Under the pieces are notes generated by a model, which saw only the letters and a program-made list of their open reading frames with translations, had not been told where the DNA came from and did no database searches. From contig CALEII010000014.1 in the NCBI GenBank assembly GCA_937876205.1, forward strand, positions 20,941 to 84,940: DNA of 64,000 nt, written 5' to 3'. This document shows, in pieces, positions 56,335 through 64,000 of this stretch (positions are counted from its first letter, which is position 1; each line of letters starts with the position of its first letter). This DNA comes from an uncultured Clostridia bacterium. GTDB lineage: Bacteria; Bacillota; Clostridia; Oscillospirales; Acutalibacteraceae. Made by a program: the position numbers and the translations under genes.

Positions 56335-58590
56335 TCAGGGTGTTGCAGACATTGTGAAAACAAGCTCTCCGCCTGCTGTGAGCTGTTCGTGTGTAAGATA
56401 ATTGCCGCAAATCTCAGTTCCGTTGAGTGTTACTCTGCTTACAAAAACATTGCTTTCACTCTGATTTATTGTTTTTACACTGAGTGTGTTTCCGTTTGAC
56501 AGCGTGATTTCAGCTGAATCAATATTTGGTGAACCAATCCAGTATTTGTCTGTACCTGCAAGAGGATAGAAGCCCATTGCTGAGAACACATACCACGCAC
56601 TGATTGTGCCGCCGTCATCGTTGCCGTCAAGGCCGTTTATATCTGAACTGAAGCGCTCTGCAAGTGTCCAGCGCACCCATTTCTCGGTAAGATCGCTTCT
56701 GCCTGCATCTGAGAAAAGATAAGGTGTGTGGATATCGTGCTGATTGCCTACCCAGAAGCCTGCACCGGGGTCAATAAATGCTCTTGTGGGGGCTGCAGCC
56801 TCCATAAACGCCTCAAGCTCTGACACAAAATATTCTTCTGAGCCGAAAAGCTCAATCATACCGTCAATATCGTGGATTGCGCTCCATCTCCACTGCTTCG
56901 CACTGCCTTCGCAGAAGCCTCTTGCCAGACCGAGAGGGATTGCATCTTCATAGAATGATGTGATATCGGGGCTGAAGGTCTTATCAAATTCACCGTCTGC
57001 ATTTCTTGCCATAAAATAACAGTTTTCGGGATTGAATACATTTTTATAATTCATTGATTTATCTGTATATTCTTCTGCATCTGCAGTGTAGCCCAGAGCC
57101 TTTGCAAGATTTGCGATTGCCGCATCTTCCCACGCATATTCAAGCGTTCTGCTGACAGATTTTCTTGTGTGGTCAATATCGTCAGGAACATAGCCGTAAG
57201 TGTTATATTCTTCAACAAAATCTCTGCCGTCTTTATTGATTTTCTTGTTTGACGAGAGCTTCATATACTCATATGCTGTTTCAACATCAAATGTGTCAAA
57301 GCCCTTGAGATAGCTTTCTGTAATCATAATGTTTGCAGGGTCACCGAACATTGATGAAGTATAACCTGCGCCCTGAGGCCAGCGCGGAAGCTGACCGCCT
57401 GCTTTTGCCATTTCAACAAGGCTGTTGAGGCAATCATTCTGAACATCTGCCTGAATGAGTGTATAGAGAGCGTGAGTGTTACGAACTGTATCCCAGAGTG
57501 ACATATCGGTTCTGTAAGTATAACCGTCTGCAACGTGTACCTGCTTGTCAAAGCCGAGGTATTCGCCGTTTGCATCTGTAATGTCAGAGGGCATAATCAT
57601 TGTGCGATAAAGTGCTGTGTAGAAAATGGTCTTTACATCAGCATCCTGTGTATCAATCTTAATGAGAGAAAGCTCATTTTCCCACTGAGCCTGAGCATCT
57701 TTTCTCACCTCGTCAAAGCTCTTGTCACCGACTTCAGCTTCAAGATTGAGAAGTGCATTCTCTGTGCTTACAAAACTGATACCGACTTTTAGCTCCACAG
57801 CGTCATCTTTGATATTACCGAAGTCAATATCAACAGTAAGGTCTGTTTCGTCACCTGAAATAACAAGATTGTCAATTTTTTTATTTGTCTTAGCGGCGAA
57901 ATAGACGGGCAGACCGTCATATCTGCCTGAAAACTGAGCGTGAAGCTCACAGCCGCCTGTTATGAGACCTGATTCTTCATCATATTCGGCAAAAGACTTC
58001 TCTACCCTGCTGTTACCTGCATAGCTTGAAACATCAAGAGAAAGTCTTGCATCCTTTGACGAGCCGAATGTGTATCTGTGTACGCCTGTATGAGCTGTAG
58101 CGGTAAGCTCAGCAAGGCAGTCAAGCGACTGCAGATAAACTGCATAGTAACCGGGAACGGCTGTTTCATATTCGTGTGAATAGGCAACAGGACCTGCTTT
58201 TTTATTGCCGACAACAGGTGTTACTCTGAATATTTCATAGTCTTCTGCACCTGTTCCTGACAGTCTTGAGTGGCTGAAGCCTTCAATATGATGATGCTCA
58301 TAGAAATAGCCCGATGTATTGGTCTTGACTATGTATGCACCGCCGATAAAGCTTGTGTCTGCTCCGAGCTTCACAAGCCCGAAAGGAACACTTGCTGCAG
58401 TGCTGACCATTCCGCAGGTCCAGGGAAGACCACCTGTGCCGATAAAGCTGTCAACATACTGTGAATACTCACCAGTCTCAACCTCAGGCATCAAATAGTC
58501 ATTTTTTACAGTGATACCGTTGAACATACCCGAAAGAAGTATTTCAACAGATAAAAGCATCACGACCAGAGTTCTCAACATCTGAAACAT
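56335..58590 (-). CDS. GH92 alpha-mannosidase-family protein with Gln in place of general acid
   Basis: 751 residues. An N-terminal hydrophobic anchor (about 8-28) is followed by the GH92 beta-sandwich (YVDSFIGTGG, HHIEGFSHSRLSGTG) and barrel (YTYRTDMSLWDTVRNTHAL, GNDDGGTISAWYVFSAMGFYP with the Asp bases). The segment that normally reads GNEP...H.PYLY is GNQHDIHTPYLF, with Gln617 in the position of the general-acid Glu. Family knowledge: GH92 members with this Glu-to-Gln change act on mannose-alpha-1-phosphate diesters, whose leaving group needs no acid. It begins after CGGAGGG and precedes the DUF4838 gene. Confidence 0.92.
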   Translation of the reverse strand: MFQMLRTLVVMLLSVEILLSGMFNGITVKNDYLMPEVETGEYSQYVDSFIGTGGLPWTCGMVSTAASVPFGLVKLGADTSFIGGAYIVKTNTSGYFYEHHHIEGFSHSRLSGTGAEDYEIFRVTPVVGNKKAGPVAYSHEYETAVPGYYAVYLQSLDCLAELTATAHTGVHRYTFGSSKDARLSLDVSSYAGNSRVEKSFAEYDEESGLITGGCELHAQFSGRYDGLPVYFAAKTNKKIDNLVISGDETDLTVDIDFGNIKDDAVELKVGISFVSTENALLNLEAEVGDKSFDEVRKDAQAQWENELSLIKIDTQDADVKTIFYTALYRTMIMPSDITDANGEYLGFDKQVHVADGYTYRTDMSLWDTVRNTHALYTLIQADVQNDCLNSLVEMAKAGGQLPRWPQGAGYTSSMFGDPANIMITESYLKGFDTFDVETAYEYMKLSSNKKINKDGRDFVEEYNTYGYVPDDIDHTRKSVSRTLEYAWEDAAIANLAKALGYTADAEEYTDKSMNYKNVFNPENCYFMARNADGEFDKTFSPDITSFYEDAIPLGLARGFCEGSAKQWRWSAIHDIDGMIELFGSEEYFVSELEAFMEAAAPTRAFIDPGAGFWVGNQHDIHTPYLFSDAGRSDLTEKWVRWTLAERFSSDINGLDGNDDGGTISAWYVFSAMGFYPLAGTDKYWIGSPNIDSAEITLSNGNTLSVKTINQSESNVFVSRVTLNGTEICGNYLTHEQLTAGGELVFTMSATP

Positions 58591-58665
58591 AAAAATTCCC
58601 TCCGAGAAATTACTATATTTCTAATATATCTAAAAAAGAATTTTTTGTCAACCTGGAATATAAGA

Positions 58666-59829
58666 TTATTTGCCTGAAAACTGATTTTCTGCAACTTCAA
58701 CAAGGCGCTGCACTGACTGTGCCGTAAGCTTACCCTGTGCATAGTTGTCTTTTCCTCCGCCCTTGCCGGAAAACTGAGAATTAAGCACACTGACAATGCT
58801 TCTGACATCGTTTTCTGCACTGCTGACGACATAAATATAACTGTTTTCATCTACCTTGGAAAGAAGAATACACTTTCTTGTGCCGTTCTCAATAAGGTTG
58901 TTTGCACACTCTCTCAGGTCATCGTAAGACATATTTTCGCATATTGCATATGCGCAACCGTTGACAGCAACAGGGTTAAGAGACGCAAGAGCAAGCTTCT
59001 TTGATATTTTTGAGTTTTCGGATTTTAAGTTATTTGCAGTTTCCTGAAGCTTTTCAACGGATTCAGCAATTGAATCACGCTTTGCAGAAAGCAGATTCAT
59101 AACAGCTTTTACGGAAGAGTGCAGTGCCGAGTAATCAAGAAAAGCATTGACACCTGCAACCATTTCGATTCTTGTACCCTTTTTATGAGGGCAGGAGTCG
59201 ATTATTTTTATCACACCGATTTCACCTGTGAATGCAGGATGAGGAGCACAGCATGCACAGCAGTCAATCCCCTCTATTGTGATGAGTCTTATGCCGTCTC
59301 TTGCTTCTATTTTGCTTCTGTAATCTATTGATTCAAGTTCATCCTTTGTGGGGTATGAGGCAACAATTTTTGCATTTCTGTAAACAGCCTTATTTGATTC
59401 AAGCTCAACCCTTGCAATGTCTTCTGCAGTGAGAGGACCGCTGAAATCAACAGTCATTGTCTTCTCACTCATATGGAAACCCACATTGTCATAACCGAAA
59501 AGTGAATGTACAACACCTGAAACGATATGCTCTCCCGAATGGCTCTGCATTCTTGAAAAACGTAATTCCCAGTCAAGCTCACCCTGAGCTTTTTCACCTG
59601 CCACAAATGCTTTTTCTGTTTTGTGATAAACAATACCGTCTTTTTCCTGAACATCGAGGACATTCGCTCCGTTTATTGTGCCTTTGTCGGGAGCCTGACC
59701 GCCACCCTCGGGGAAAAATGCAGTTTTATCAAGAACAACATAATAAAAACCGTCTTTTTCTTCGCAAGATATTACATTGGCGTCAAAGCTTCTGCAATAA
59801 GCATCTTTTTCAAAAAGTCTTTCTGTCAT
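58666..59829 (-). CDS. AlaX-type alanyl-tRNA editing protein
   Basis: 387 residues. An N-terminal beta-barrel with TAFFPEGGGQAPDKG precedes the editing site with zinc motifs HSGEH and CACCAPH. A coiled region (SIAESVEKLQETANNLKSENSKISKK) and a DHHA1-like C-terminal domain with GKGGGKDNYAQG at the end follow. It is the AlaXp-II form that hydrolyses Ser- or Gly-mischarged tRNA-Ala. The ATG at 59829 follows AAGGAA by 9 bases; the ATG three codons upstream is too close to it. A terminator separates it from gatB. Confidence 0.92.
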   Translation of the reverse strand: MTERLFEKDAYCRSFDANVISCEEKDGFYYVVLDKTAFFPEGGGQAPDKGTINGANVLDVQEKDGIVYHKTEKAFVAGEKAQGELDWELRFSRMQSHSGEHIVSGVVHSLFGYDNVGFHMSEKTMTVDFSGPLTAEDIARVELESNKAVYRNAKIVASYPTKDELESIDYRSKIEARDGIRLITIEGIDCCACCAPHPAFTGEIGVIKIIDSCPHKKGTRIEMVAGVNAFLDYSALHSSVKAVMNLLSAKRDSIAESVEKLQETANNLKSENSKISKKLALASLNPVAVNGCAYAICENMSYDDLRECANNLIENGTRKCILLSKVDENSYIYVVSSAENDVRSIVSVLNSQFSGKGGGKDNYAQGKLTAQSVQRLVEVAENQFSGK

Positions 59830-59845
59830 TATAATCATTCCTTAA

Positions 59846-59874
59846 AAAAGAAACAGGAGTAAATAACTCCTGTT
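59846..59874 (-). terminator. Terminator of the aspS-gatA-gatB operon
   Basis: AACAGGAGT (59852-59860), AAATA loop, ACTCCTGTT (59866-59874), T-run on the minus strand. Confidence 0.85.
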
Positions 59875-59885
59875 CTGTTTTATTT

Positions 59886-61304
59886 TTACTTAAGTTTATT
59901 TTCAAGAAGAGCCTTGATGACTGTGGGGTCACCTGCACCCCTGAGCTCCTTCATACAAGCACCGAAGAGCGCCTGAAGTGCCTTGACCTTGCCGTTTCTG
60001 TAATCCTCAACAGCCTGCGAATTGTTTGCGATAACAGCGTCAACAATACCTTCAACTGCAGAAGAATCAACCTGCTTGTCAAGACCGTTTGCTTTGCAGT
60101 ATTCGGTGGGGTCTGCACCGTCTTCAATCATAGCGATAAGAACCTTCTTACCTGCATTTCTGTTGATTTTGCCGTCAGAAACCATCTTGATAACTGCAGC
60201 AAGGTTTTCAGCAGTGATATCAAGCTCAGCAATAGTCTTGCCTGCCTTACGGAGAATACCCATACAGTCTGTAAGAATGTATGCAGCTGTATCTTTCATA
60301 TTGCAGCCGAGAGCAACCGTATCATCAAGAAGTCTGAGAATCTTGTTATTTGCAAGAAGCATATCAATTTCCTTGTCTGAAATACCTGCTTCTCTGTATT
60401 CTTCAGCCTTTTCGTCAACTGCTGCGGGCTTTGCAGCCTTGATCTTTTCAAGCCATTCGTCGTCTATTACGATGGGCATAAGGTTTGCATCGGGGAAATA
60501 ACGGTAATCTGCTTCTGTTTCTTTGTTTCTCATTGCAGATGTCTTACCCGTTACATCGTCGAAACGTCTTGTTTCCTGAACAAGCTCCTCCGTGCCGAAT
60601 TCGATAGCATCGATATGACGCTGTGATTCGTATTTGATAGCCTTTTCTATAGCTTCAAATGAGCTCATATTCTTGATTTCTGTACGCACACCGAATTCTT
60701 CACTGCCTTCAGGACGGACAGAAATATTGACGTCGCAACGCATTGCACCCTCTTCACACTCTGAAATTCCGCCTGAACGGAACATATTCTTAAGCTTGCC
60801 GAGGTAAGTCACAACCTCTTCAGCACTTCTGAAATCGGGCTGAGTAACAATTTCGATAAGAGGCACACTTGTACGGTTAAAGTCAACAAATGATGAATTA
60901 CCGCTGTGCACAAGCTTACCTGCGTCTTCCTCCATATGAATCTGTTTGATTCTGATGTCACGGGGGCCCTGAGAGGTTTTAAGTGACACAAGACCGTTTG
61001 TGCAGATGGGATGATTGAGCTGTGTTATCTGATATGCACAGGGAAGGTCGGGATAGAAATAGTTCTTTTTATCGAATGTTGTGTAACGGCTGATTTCACA
61101 GTTAAGCATAAGACCTGCTGTGACAGCGAGTTCAACAACTCTCTTGTTCATTACGGGAAGCATACCGGGCATACCTGAGCAGGCAGGGCATACGCAGTCG
61201 TTGGGTTCGTTTGCAGCAGAGTGACCGCCGCAGGAGCAGAATATCTTTGATTCGGTTTCAAGCTCAACGTGAGTTTCAAGACCGATGACAAGTTCGTAAT
61301 TCAT
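59886..61304 (-). CDS. gatB: Asp/Glu-tRNA amidotransferase subunit B
   Basis: 472 residues, full length. The cradle domain begins YELVIGLETHVELETESKIF and has the zinc Cys set FCSCGG...CVCPACSGMPGMLP. KQIHMEEDAGKLVH and NISVRPEG follow. The kinase-like domain is intact, as are the helical linker and the YqeY-like tail (EDYRNGKVKALQALFGACMKEL). It phosphorylates the side-chain carboxylate of Asp-tRNA(Asn) or Glu-tRNA(Gln) and amidates it. The ATG at 61304 overlaps the ribosome site within the end of the gatA-like gene (1-bp gap to its stop). Confidence 0.95.
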   Translation of the reverse strand: MNYELVIGLETHVELETESKIFCSCGGHSAANEPNDCVCPACSGMPGMLPVMNKRVVELAVTAGLMLNCEISRYTTFDKKNYFYPDLPCAYQITQLNHPICTNGLVSLKTSQGPRDIRIKQIHMEEDAGKLVHSGNSSFVDFNRTSVPLIEIVTQPDFRSAEEVVTYLGKLKNMFRSGGISECEEGAMRCDVNISVRPEGSEEFGVRTEIKNMSSFEAIEKAIKYESQRHIDAIEFGTEELVQETRRFDDVTGKTSAMRNKETEADYRYFPDANLMPIVIDDEWLEKIKAAKPAAVDEKAEEYREAGISDKEIDMLLANNKILRLLDDTVALGCNMKDTAAYILTDCMGILRKAGKTIAELDITAENLAAVIKMVSDGKINRNAGKKVLIAMIEDGADPTEYCKANGLDKQVDSSAVEGIVDAVIANNSQAVEDYRNGKVKALQALFGACMKELRGAGDPTVIKALLENKLK

Positions 61305-61305
61305 A

Positions 61306-62487
61306 TTATTCACCCATCCTTTCAACAGAATCTGCAAGGCTTAAAAGTGTACTTTCTGAGAAGCTCTTACCCATAAGCTGAACACCCTTTGTTACAAGAG
61401 CAGGTGTGCCGATGAGGTTGGGAACTGCTGTAAATACACTTTCCTCAAATACCTTGATAAATGCTTCGTTTATTTCATAGGCTTCATATGAAGTCTTACT
61501 GCAGACAGGTGTGAGAACTGCATCGAAAGATGCGAAAAGCTCTGCCATCTTCTCTGAAATCACACGGCGTACTCTGAGAGATTTGTCGTAGCAATCCTTG
61601 TATCTGTTCTTTGAAAGAACATCTGAGCCGTAAAGAATAACTGTCTTTGTAAGGAAGTTGAAGCCCTCTGTTCTTGAGTTTACATAAAGCTCGTCAATGT
61701 TTCTGTATTTTTCAGCTCTGTGACCGTATTTTACACCGTCATAACGTGAAACGTTGTTGCAGGTTTCAGCGCACATAAGAATCTGCCAGGCTGTGTTTGC
61801 AAGGTCAAAAATGTCACAGGAAACAGTTTCAACAATGACATCCTTTGCCTTAAGTGCATCAGCAAAAGCATTTATCTTTGCCTTTGTTTCATCGTCAGCC
61901 TTGTCAAGAAGCTCCTTTACGATGCATACCTTCTTACCCTTTACATCAGCAATTGAATAATCATAGCTTTCATTGGGAAGACTTGTGCCGTCTTTGTCAT
62001 CGTGACCTGCAATAACAGTCATAATTTCCTTTACACCGTCAGCATTCTTTGCGTAGACACCGAGCTGTTCGCCTGATGCTGCACAGGAAATCACACCGTA
62101 ACGGGAAACCGTGCCGTATGTGGGTTTGAGGAAATCAACGTCTGAAAGAGCTGCTGCACGTCTTGTTGCGCCGTTCATATCTACGCCGAGTGCGGCTTTT
62201 ACTGCACCATTTGCGACAAGCTCTGCTGCAGCACCCTTGAGTGTGCCGTCCTGAGGTGCATAGTGAGAGAATTCACCGACGAGGTCAAGACCGAATTCGC
62301 CTGTTGATGCTTTGCCTGATACGGTGTAGCCTTTATTTTCAAGTCTTGTGACAGCTTCTGCACTGAAAAGGGGCTTGAAGCCTTCAAGAATTCTTGAACC
62401 TGCAGTTGAAACTGCATCTTTTACAAGAATTGTATCGTCAACGGCAATGTTGCCTGCTTCACATATCTTAGTAATATATTCATTCAT
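61306..62487 (-). CDS. Degenerate GatA-like amidotransferase subunit A
   Basis: 393 residues, about 90 shorter than normal GatA; the first 60-70 residues of the family are missing. It aligns along its length (LEGFKPLFSAEAVTRLENKG, FLKPTYGTVSRYGVISCAAS, CNNVSRYDGVKYGHR, SRTEGFNFLTKTVILYGSDV). Lys23 of the Ser-cis-Ser-Lys triad is kept (ILVKDAV). GGSSGGSAAA, however, reads DGTLKGAAAE, and DTGGSIR reads DMNGATR, so the cis-Ser is Thr82 and the nucleophile Ser is Ala107. It should not hydrolyse glutamine. Its operon position between aspS-gatC and gatB implies a structural role, or ammonia supplied in another way. Confidence 0.85.
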   Translation of the reverse strand: MNEYITKICEAGNIAVDDTILVKDAVSTAGSRILEGFKPLFSAEAVTRLENKGYTVSGKASTGEFGLDLVGEFSHYAPQDGTLKGAAAELVANGAVKAALGVDMNGATRRAAALSDVDFLKPTYGTVSRYGVISCAASGEQLGVYAKNADGVKEIMTVIAGHDDKDGTSLPNESYDYSIADVKGKKVCIVKELLDKADDETKAKINAFADALKAKDVIVETVSCDIFDLANTAWQILMCAETCNNVSRYDGVKYGHRAEKYRNIDELYVNSRTEGFNFLTKTVILYGSDVLSKNRYKDCYDKSLRVRRVISEKMAELFASFDAVLTPVCSKTSYEAYEINEAFIKVFEESVFTAVPNLIGTPALVTKGVQLMGKSFSESTLLSLADSVERMGE

Positions 62488-62498
62488 TTAAGCACACC

Positions 62499-63425
62499 TC
62501 ACTTTACGAGTCTGGGTACCTGCCAGCTGTCTTCGTTTCTTTCGGGAGCACCCTCGAGAAGGCTCTCTCTTGTGAAGGGCTGTTTGCGTACGTCTTCACG
62601 AAGAACGTTTGTCATTGGCATTACGTGTACCATTTCTTCTGTATTTTCTGTGTTGCAGTTTGCAAAGATTTTTTCATTTTCACTCATTTTTGCGAAAATA
62701 CCCTGCATAACTGCTTCTTCATCTTCTGTGAGTGAAAGCTGATTGAGCTGCTGTACGTTTGAGAATGTTGAACGCTTGCCCTGAGCCTTACCGCCTGTTG
62801 ATGCGGCTGCCTGACGCTGTGCAAGAGCACTGCCTGAGCCGAGAAGATGAACGTCCTCAAGCTGCTGATTTGTAACCTCTGAAGGAGCACCGAGAAGAAG
62901 GTCCTGAGCGTTACCGTTGAGGGGGAATGCGATAACATCAAGAATCTTTTCTTCGTCTGTAAGAAGCATAACCATACGGTCAATACCGGGTGCCATACCT
63001 GCATGAGGTGGTGCACCATACTGGAATGCTGTATATAAAGCATTGAAACGTTTTTTGAGTTCTTCTTCGTCATAACCTGCAATTTCAAATGCCTTTTTCA
63101 TTATTTCATTATCGTGGTTACGAACAGCACCTGAAGCAAGTTCTATACCATTACAAACAAGGTCATATTGGTAAGCAAGAACTTCAGTTGGGTCCTTTGT
63201 AAGGAGTGCTTCCATACCACCCTGTGGCATTGAGAATGGGTTATGAGTAAAGATTGTCTCCCCTGTTTCTTCGTCATTTTCATACATTGGGAAGTCAACA
63301 ACGAAACAGAATTCAAAAGCGTCGTCACGAATTAAGTCAAGCTGGTCAGGACGAGCAAGATATGAACGAATCATACCTGCCTTCTTTTCAGTTGTGTTTT
63401 TCTTGGAATAATCTTCATAATACAA
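62499..63425 (-). CDS. aspS: Aspartyl-tRNA synthetase C-terminal catalytic part fused to GatC (5' truncated)
   Basis: 308 residues visible. Residues 15-195 are the AspRS class II catalytic end: FVVDFPMYENDEETGE, HNPFSMP, CNGIELASGAVRNHDNE and motif 3 GIDRMVMLL, then DVIAFPLNGNAQDLLLGAPS. After a linker (195-225) comes a complete GatC: LTEDEEAVMQGIFAKMSENE, VHVMPMTNVLREDVRKQPFT, ESLLEGAPERNEDSWQVPRL. AspRS normally has about 280 more residues at the front; here the frame is closed by a stop just upstream of the TTG at 63425. The gene is therefore broken or the contig is misjoined at this point. The fusion itself is clean and in frame. Confidence 0.88.
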   Translation of the reverse strand: MYYEDYSKKNTTEKKAGMIRSYLARPDQLDLIRDDAFEFCFVVDFPMYENDEETGETIFTHNPFSMPQGGMEALLTKDPTEVLAYQYDLVCNGIELASGAVRNHDNEIMKKAFEIAGYDEEELKKRFNALYTAFQYGAPPHAGMAPGIDRMVMLLTDEEKILDVIAFPLNGNAQDLLLGAPSEVTNQQLEDVHLLGSGSALAQRQAAASTGGKAQGKRSTFSNVQQLNQLSLTEDEEAVMQGIFAKMSENEKIFANCNTENTEEMVHVMPMTNVLREDVRKQPFTRESLLEGAPERNEDSWQVPRLVK

Positions 63426-63427
63426 AT

Positions 63428-63455
63428 ATTATACCCCGAAATGTTAAAAATTCAA
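63428..63455 (-). promoter_or_regulatory. Promoter-like sequence at the aspS break
   Basis: On the minus strand TTGAAT (63450-63455), 16 bp, TATAAT (63428-63433). No ribosome site lies between it and the truncated aspS frame, so its relevance is doubtful. Confidence 0.35.
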
Positions 63456-63461
63456 AGTCTT

Positions 63462-64000
63462 TTAAGCAACAAAATGATTTGCAAATAAAACATTTACATA
63501 AGGAATAACTTGTTTATAGTATGGTCTAGCTTCTTCTATAGTCCATAATTTCTTACGGTAGTTAAAGTCAAAAGAAACGATAACATTATACTTTTTAGCA
63601 TATTCTAAACATTTAAAAGCTACCTTTCTAACTTTTTCTCCTAAGGCTAATGAAATACCTGATAGATGAAACCATTTTGCATCTTTAAAGATTTCATCAA
63701 AGTTTATTTCTTTTTCATTGATTCTAGTAATAGCTGAGTGTTTTCTATTATAGATAACTTTAGAAGGTCTTCCTCCAAATCCGGTTTCAACAAAATACAT
63801 TCCAAGGTTTGATGATCCTTTAGCAATATGAGATGTATCTACTCCATGAGCTAAAAGATGTTTTTCTGCTGAATCACCTAATTGATTATTAGGAAGTTTT
63901 GTAATAAATTCACTCTTATGACCTAAATGAGATAAAGAAACTAAAACATTAGCTTCACAACCTCCATAGTTAGCTATATAATTGCTAGCTTGTGCAATAG
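63462..64000 (-). CDS. kdgK: 2-keto-3-deoxygluconate kinase fragment (PfkB family), both ends missing
   Basis: Open to the window edge, 179 codons visible. It reads ANYGGCEANVLVSLSHLGHK, LPNNQLGDSAEKHLLAHGVD, then GFGGRPSKVIYNRKHSAITR and WFHLSGISLALG, SFDFNYRKKLW and VNVLFAN. The RPSKV and YRKKLW segments point to KDG kinase. The homology ends at VLFAN and is followed by four unrelated residues and a stop, so the C-terminal ATP-binding half is absent. The region is far more AT-rich (many TTA, AAT, GCT codons) than the rest of the window, which suggests a different source genome. Confidence 0.78.
   Translation of the reverse strand, partial: IAQASNYIANYGGCEANVLVSLSHLGHKSEFITKLPNNQLGDSAEKHLLAHGVDTSHIAKGSSNLGMYFVETGFGGRPSKVIYNRKHSAITRINEKEINFDEIFKDAKWFHLSGISLALGEKVRKVAFKCLEYAKKYNVIVSFDFNYRKKLWTIEEARPYYKQVIPYVNVLFANHFVA

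Overview
The window looks like a chromosomal segment of a gut Clostridium-class bacterium, most likely Oscillospirales (Ruminococcaceae or a relative). The signs are moderate-to-low GC with many CCC/GGC codons, AGGAGG-type ribosome sites, a dockerin protein, DUF1275 and DUF368 membrane proteins, flavodiiron/rubredoxin oxygen defence, and a large set of glycoside hydrolases aimed at plant and host glycans. No rRNA, tRNA, CRISPR array, IS element or prophage was seen.

Layout. 1-3.2 kb: a Crp/Fnr regulator (cut by the window edge) and a NifX-like metal protein, divergent from thioredoxin reductase, a ZIP metal transporter and a BCP peroxiredoxin. 3.2-9.3 kb: PHP phosphoesterase, purC, an XRE regulator divergent from two Cys-rich small proteins, ackA, and tmcAL. 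9.3-13.9 kb: a nested-palindrome repeat, then a BlaI regulator with two tandemly duplicated BlaR1-like sensor peptidases and two clear operators. 14-17 kb: GH38 alpha-mannosidase. 17-23 kb: an ECF sigma factor between two related membrane proteins, an MNT/HEPN toxin-antitoxin pair, and a secreted Ig-repeat protein that shares a promoter-like element with the sigma operon. 23-36 kb: a PPase-like/Nudix fusion, DUF368, an RlmL-type methyltransferase, GDPD, a phosphoribosyltransferase, a 42-residue amphipathic peptide gene, DUF1275, a DacF-like carboxypeptidase, a metallophosphoesterase, an iron alcohol dehydrogenase, GH13, a dockerin protein with a decayed dockerin remnant upstream, and an AI-2E family permease.

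36-46 kb: permuted GH3, GH116, GH51, a 2-hydroxyacid dehydrogenase, flavodiiron-rubredoxin and a free rubredoxin. 46-58.6 kb: a sialic acid/host-glycan locus. NanA, N-acylglucosamine 2-epimerase and a Gfo/Idh/MocA oxidoreductase lie on the minus strand. A secreted protein, GH20 and a sialidase-fold protein lie on the plus strand. A DUF4838 protein and a GH92 follow on the minus strand. The GH92 has Gln in place of the usual general-acid Glu, which suggests mannose-1-phosphate diesters as substrate.

58.6-63.4 kb: AlaX editing protein, then gatB, a short GatA homologue that has lost its nucleophile Ser and cis-Ser, and an AspRS catalytic domain fused to GatC. This is a compact tRNA-dependent amidation operon with an apparently dead amidase. 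At about 63.43 kb the aspS reading frame breaks off and an AT-rich fragment of a KDG kinase follows. This may be an assembly chimera or a rearrangement.

The strongest leads are the AspRS-GatC / dead GatA / GatB operon, the Gln-variant GH92, the ECF sigma cassette with its shared promoter element, the shared amphipathic C-terminal helix (also present as a free small peptide), and the dispersed palindrome that supplies stop codons to two genes.
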